Source of the DNA: Actinomycetes bacterium
Lineage (GTDB): Bacteria; Actinomycetota; Thermoleophilia; RBG-16-64-13
NCBI GenBank assembly: GCA_021815245.1
Contig: JAKAHF010000187.1
Location: 1-5,641 of the forward strand
DNA: 5,641 bases
Reading direction: 5' to 3'
Part shown: positions 5,391 through 5,641 of the stretch, one piece after another
Layout of the letters: each line of letters begins with the position of its first letter
Numbering within the stretch: the stretch's first letter is position 1
The notes under the pieces: generated by a model
The model's input: the letters and a program-made list of their open reading frames with translations, nothing else
Told to the model about the DNA's origin: nothing
Database searches by the model: none
Made by a program: the position numbers and the translations under genes

Positions 5391-5641
5391 TCAGGAGCCT
5401 GGTATATCCGGCGGCGCTGACCCGGAGAGAGTCTGATGATGCTGTGTCATATACACTCTAACCCGCAGCGCCAGCGCATTCATCGCCTCCTCGCTGACAC
5501 GCTGCTCCTCCGGCACTCCCAGGTAGTCAAAGATACGCGTAGCGCGTTTGTCGGGAGGAAGGTCTGAGTAGCGGGCGATGATGTGAAAGTGCACATGCGG
5601 ATGCAGCGGGTGTTCGGCGAACTGCACGACATAAGTCTTCT
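5391..5641 (-). CDS. HIT-family nucleotide hydrolase/transferase, C-terminal part (5' end outside window)
   Basis: The minus frame is open from the window edge to TGA at 5391-5393, giving 82 residues. It carries the histidine triad HVHFHII preceded by FAEHPLHP and followed by ARYSDLPPDKR, then a helical segment IFDYLGVPEEQRVSEEAM. HIT proteins bind nucleotides and hydrolyse or transfer nucleoside phosphates (diadenosine polyphosphates, AMP-linked compounds) with the middle triad histidine region at the active site. Full-length members are about 110-150 residues, so the N-terminal nucleotide-binding part lies beyond the window. The GTG at 5627 is an internal codon, because the frame stays open upstream with a family-like KTYVV strand. 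Third positions use A and T more often than in the kinase or FHA genes, a hint of a different history. Confidence 0.8.
   Translation of the reverse strand, partial: KTYVVQFAEHPLHPHVHFHIIARYSDLPPDKRATRIFDYLGVPEEQRVSEEAMNALALRVRVYMTQHHQTLSGSAPPDIPGS

Noticed and set aside
5535..5547. Perfect short palindrome ACGCG-TAG-CGCGT as a possible operator.
   Set aside because: It lies inside the HIT coding sequence and is short; such repeats are expected by chance in GC-rich DNA.
1..5641. CRISPR array, tRNA or rRNA genes.
   Set aside because: No spaced direct repeats, cloverleaf pattern or rRNA-like sequence was seen on either strand.

Overview
The window is 5.6 kb of GC-rich bacterial DNA. Third codon positions are mostly G or C, and starts are ATG or GTG with recognisable Shine-Dalgarno sites. 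The gene content suggests an uncultured, probably anaerobic or redox-versatile bacterium: a sensor kinase built on ferredoxin and [FeFe]-hydrogenase-like modules, and a multi-FHA ABC ATPase of a type seen in high-GC lineages with complex signalling (Deltaproteobacteria/Myxococcota, Chloroflexi, Planctomycetes-like groups). I cannot assign a phylum from the sequence alone.

Layout, left to right. At 1-147 (minus) lies part of a LysR-type effector-binding domain with no DNA-binding domain in front of it. At 245-2799 (minus) is a two-gene operon: a stand-alone CheY-like response regulator, then, overlapping it by one base (TGATG), a 670-residue histidine kinase carrying two [4Fe-4S] ferredoxin motifs, a hydrogenase-like H-cluster-type domain and a second Fe-S domain. 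From 2841 to 3009 the divergent intergenic region is filled by a compact palindromic element with terminal inverted repeats, which looks like a MITE. At 3095-5239 (plus) is a protein with three FHA domains and an ABCG-type ATPase domain, but no membrane domain. At 5223-5390 two gene scraps lie side by side: an internal fragment resembling PanB (minus) and the C-terminal end of an unidentified plus-strand gene. At 5391-5641 (minus) is the C-terminal part of a HIT-family protein that runs off the window.

How the parts may work together (inference). The kinase should sense redox state, or H2/CO-type ligands, through its Fe-S and hydrogenase-like domains and pass phosphate to the response regulator, whose output is a protein contact because it has no DNA-binding domain. 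The FHA-ABC protein would read phospho-threonine marks and couple them to ATP hydrolysis. No Ser/Thr kinase or membrane permease is present in the window, so the last step is open.

The most notable points are the hydrogenase-like sensor with an altered catalytic motif, the triple-FHA ATPase whose stop codon falls inside a PanB-like remnant, and the mosaic of gene ends at 5223-5390. The mosaic means either real rearrangement and decay or a chimeric assembly join.
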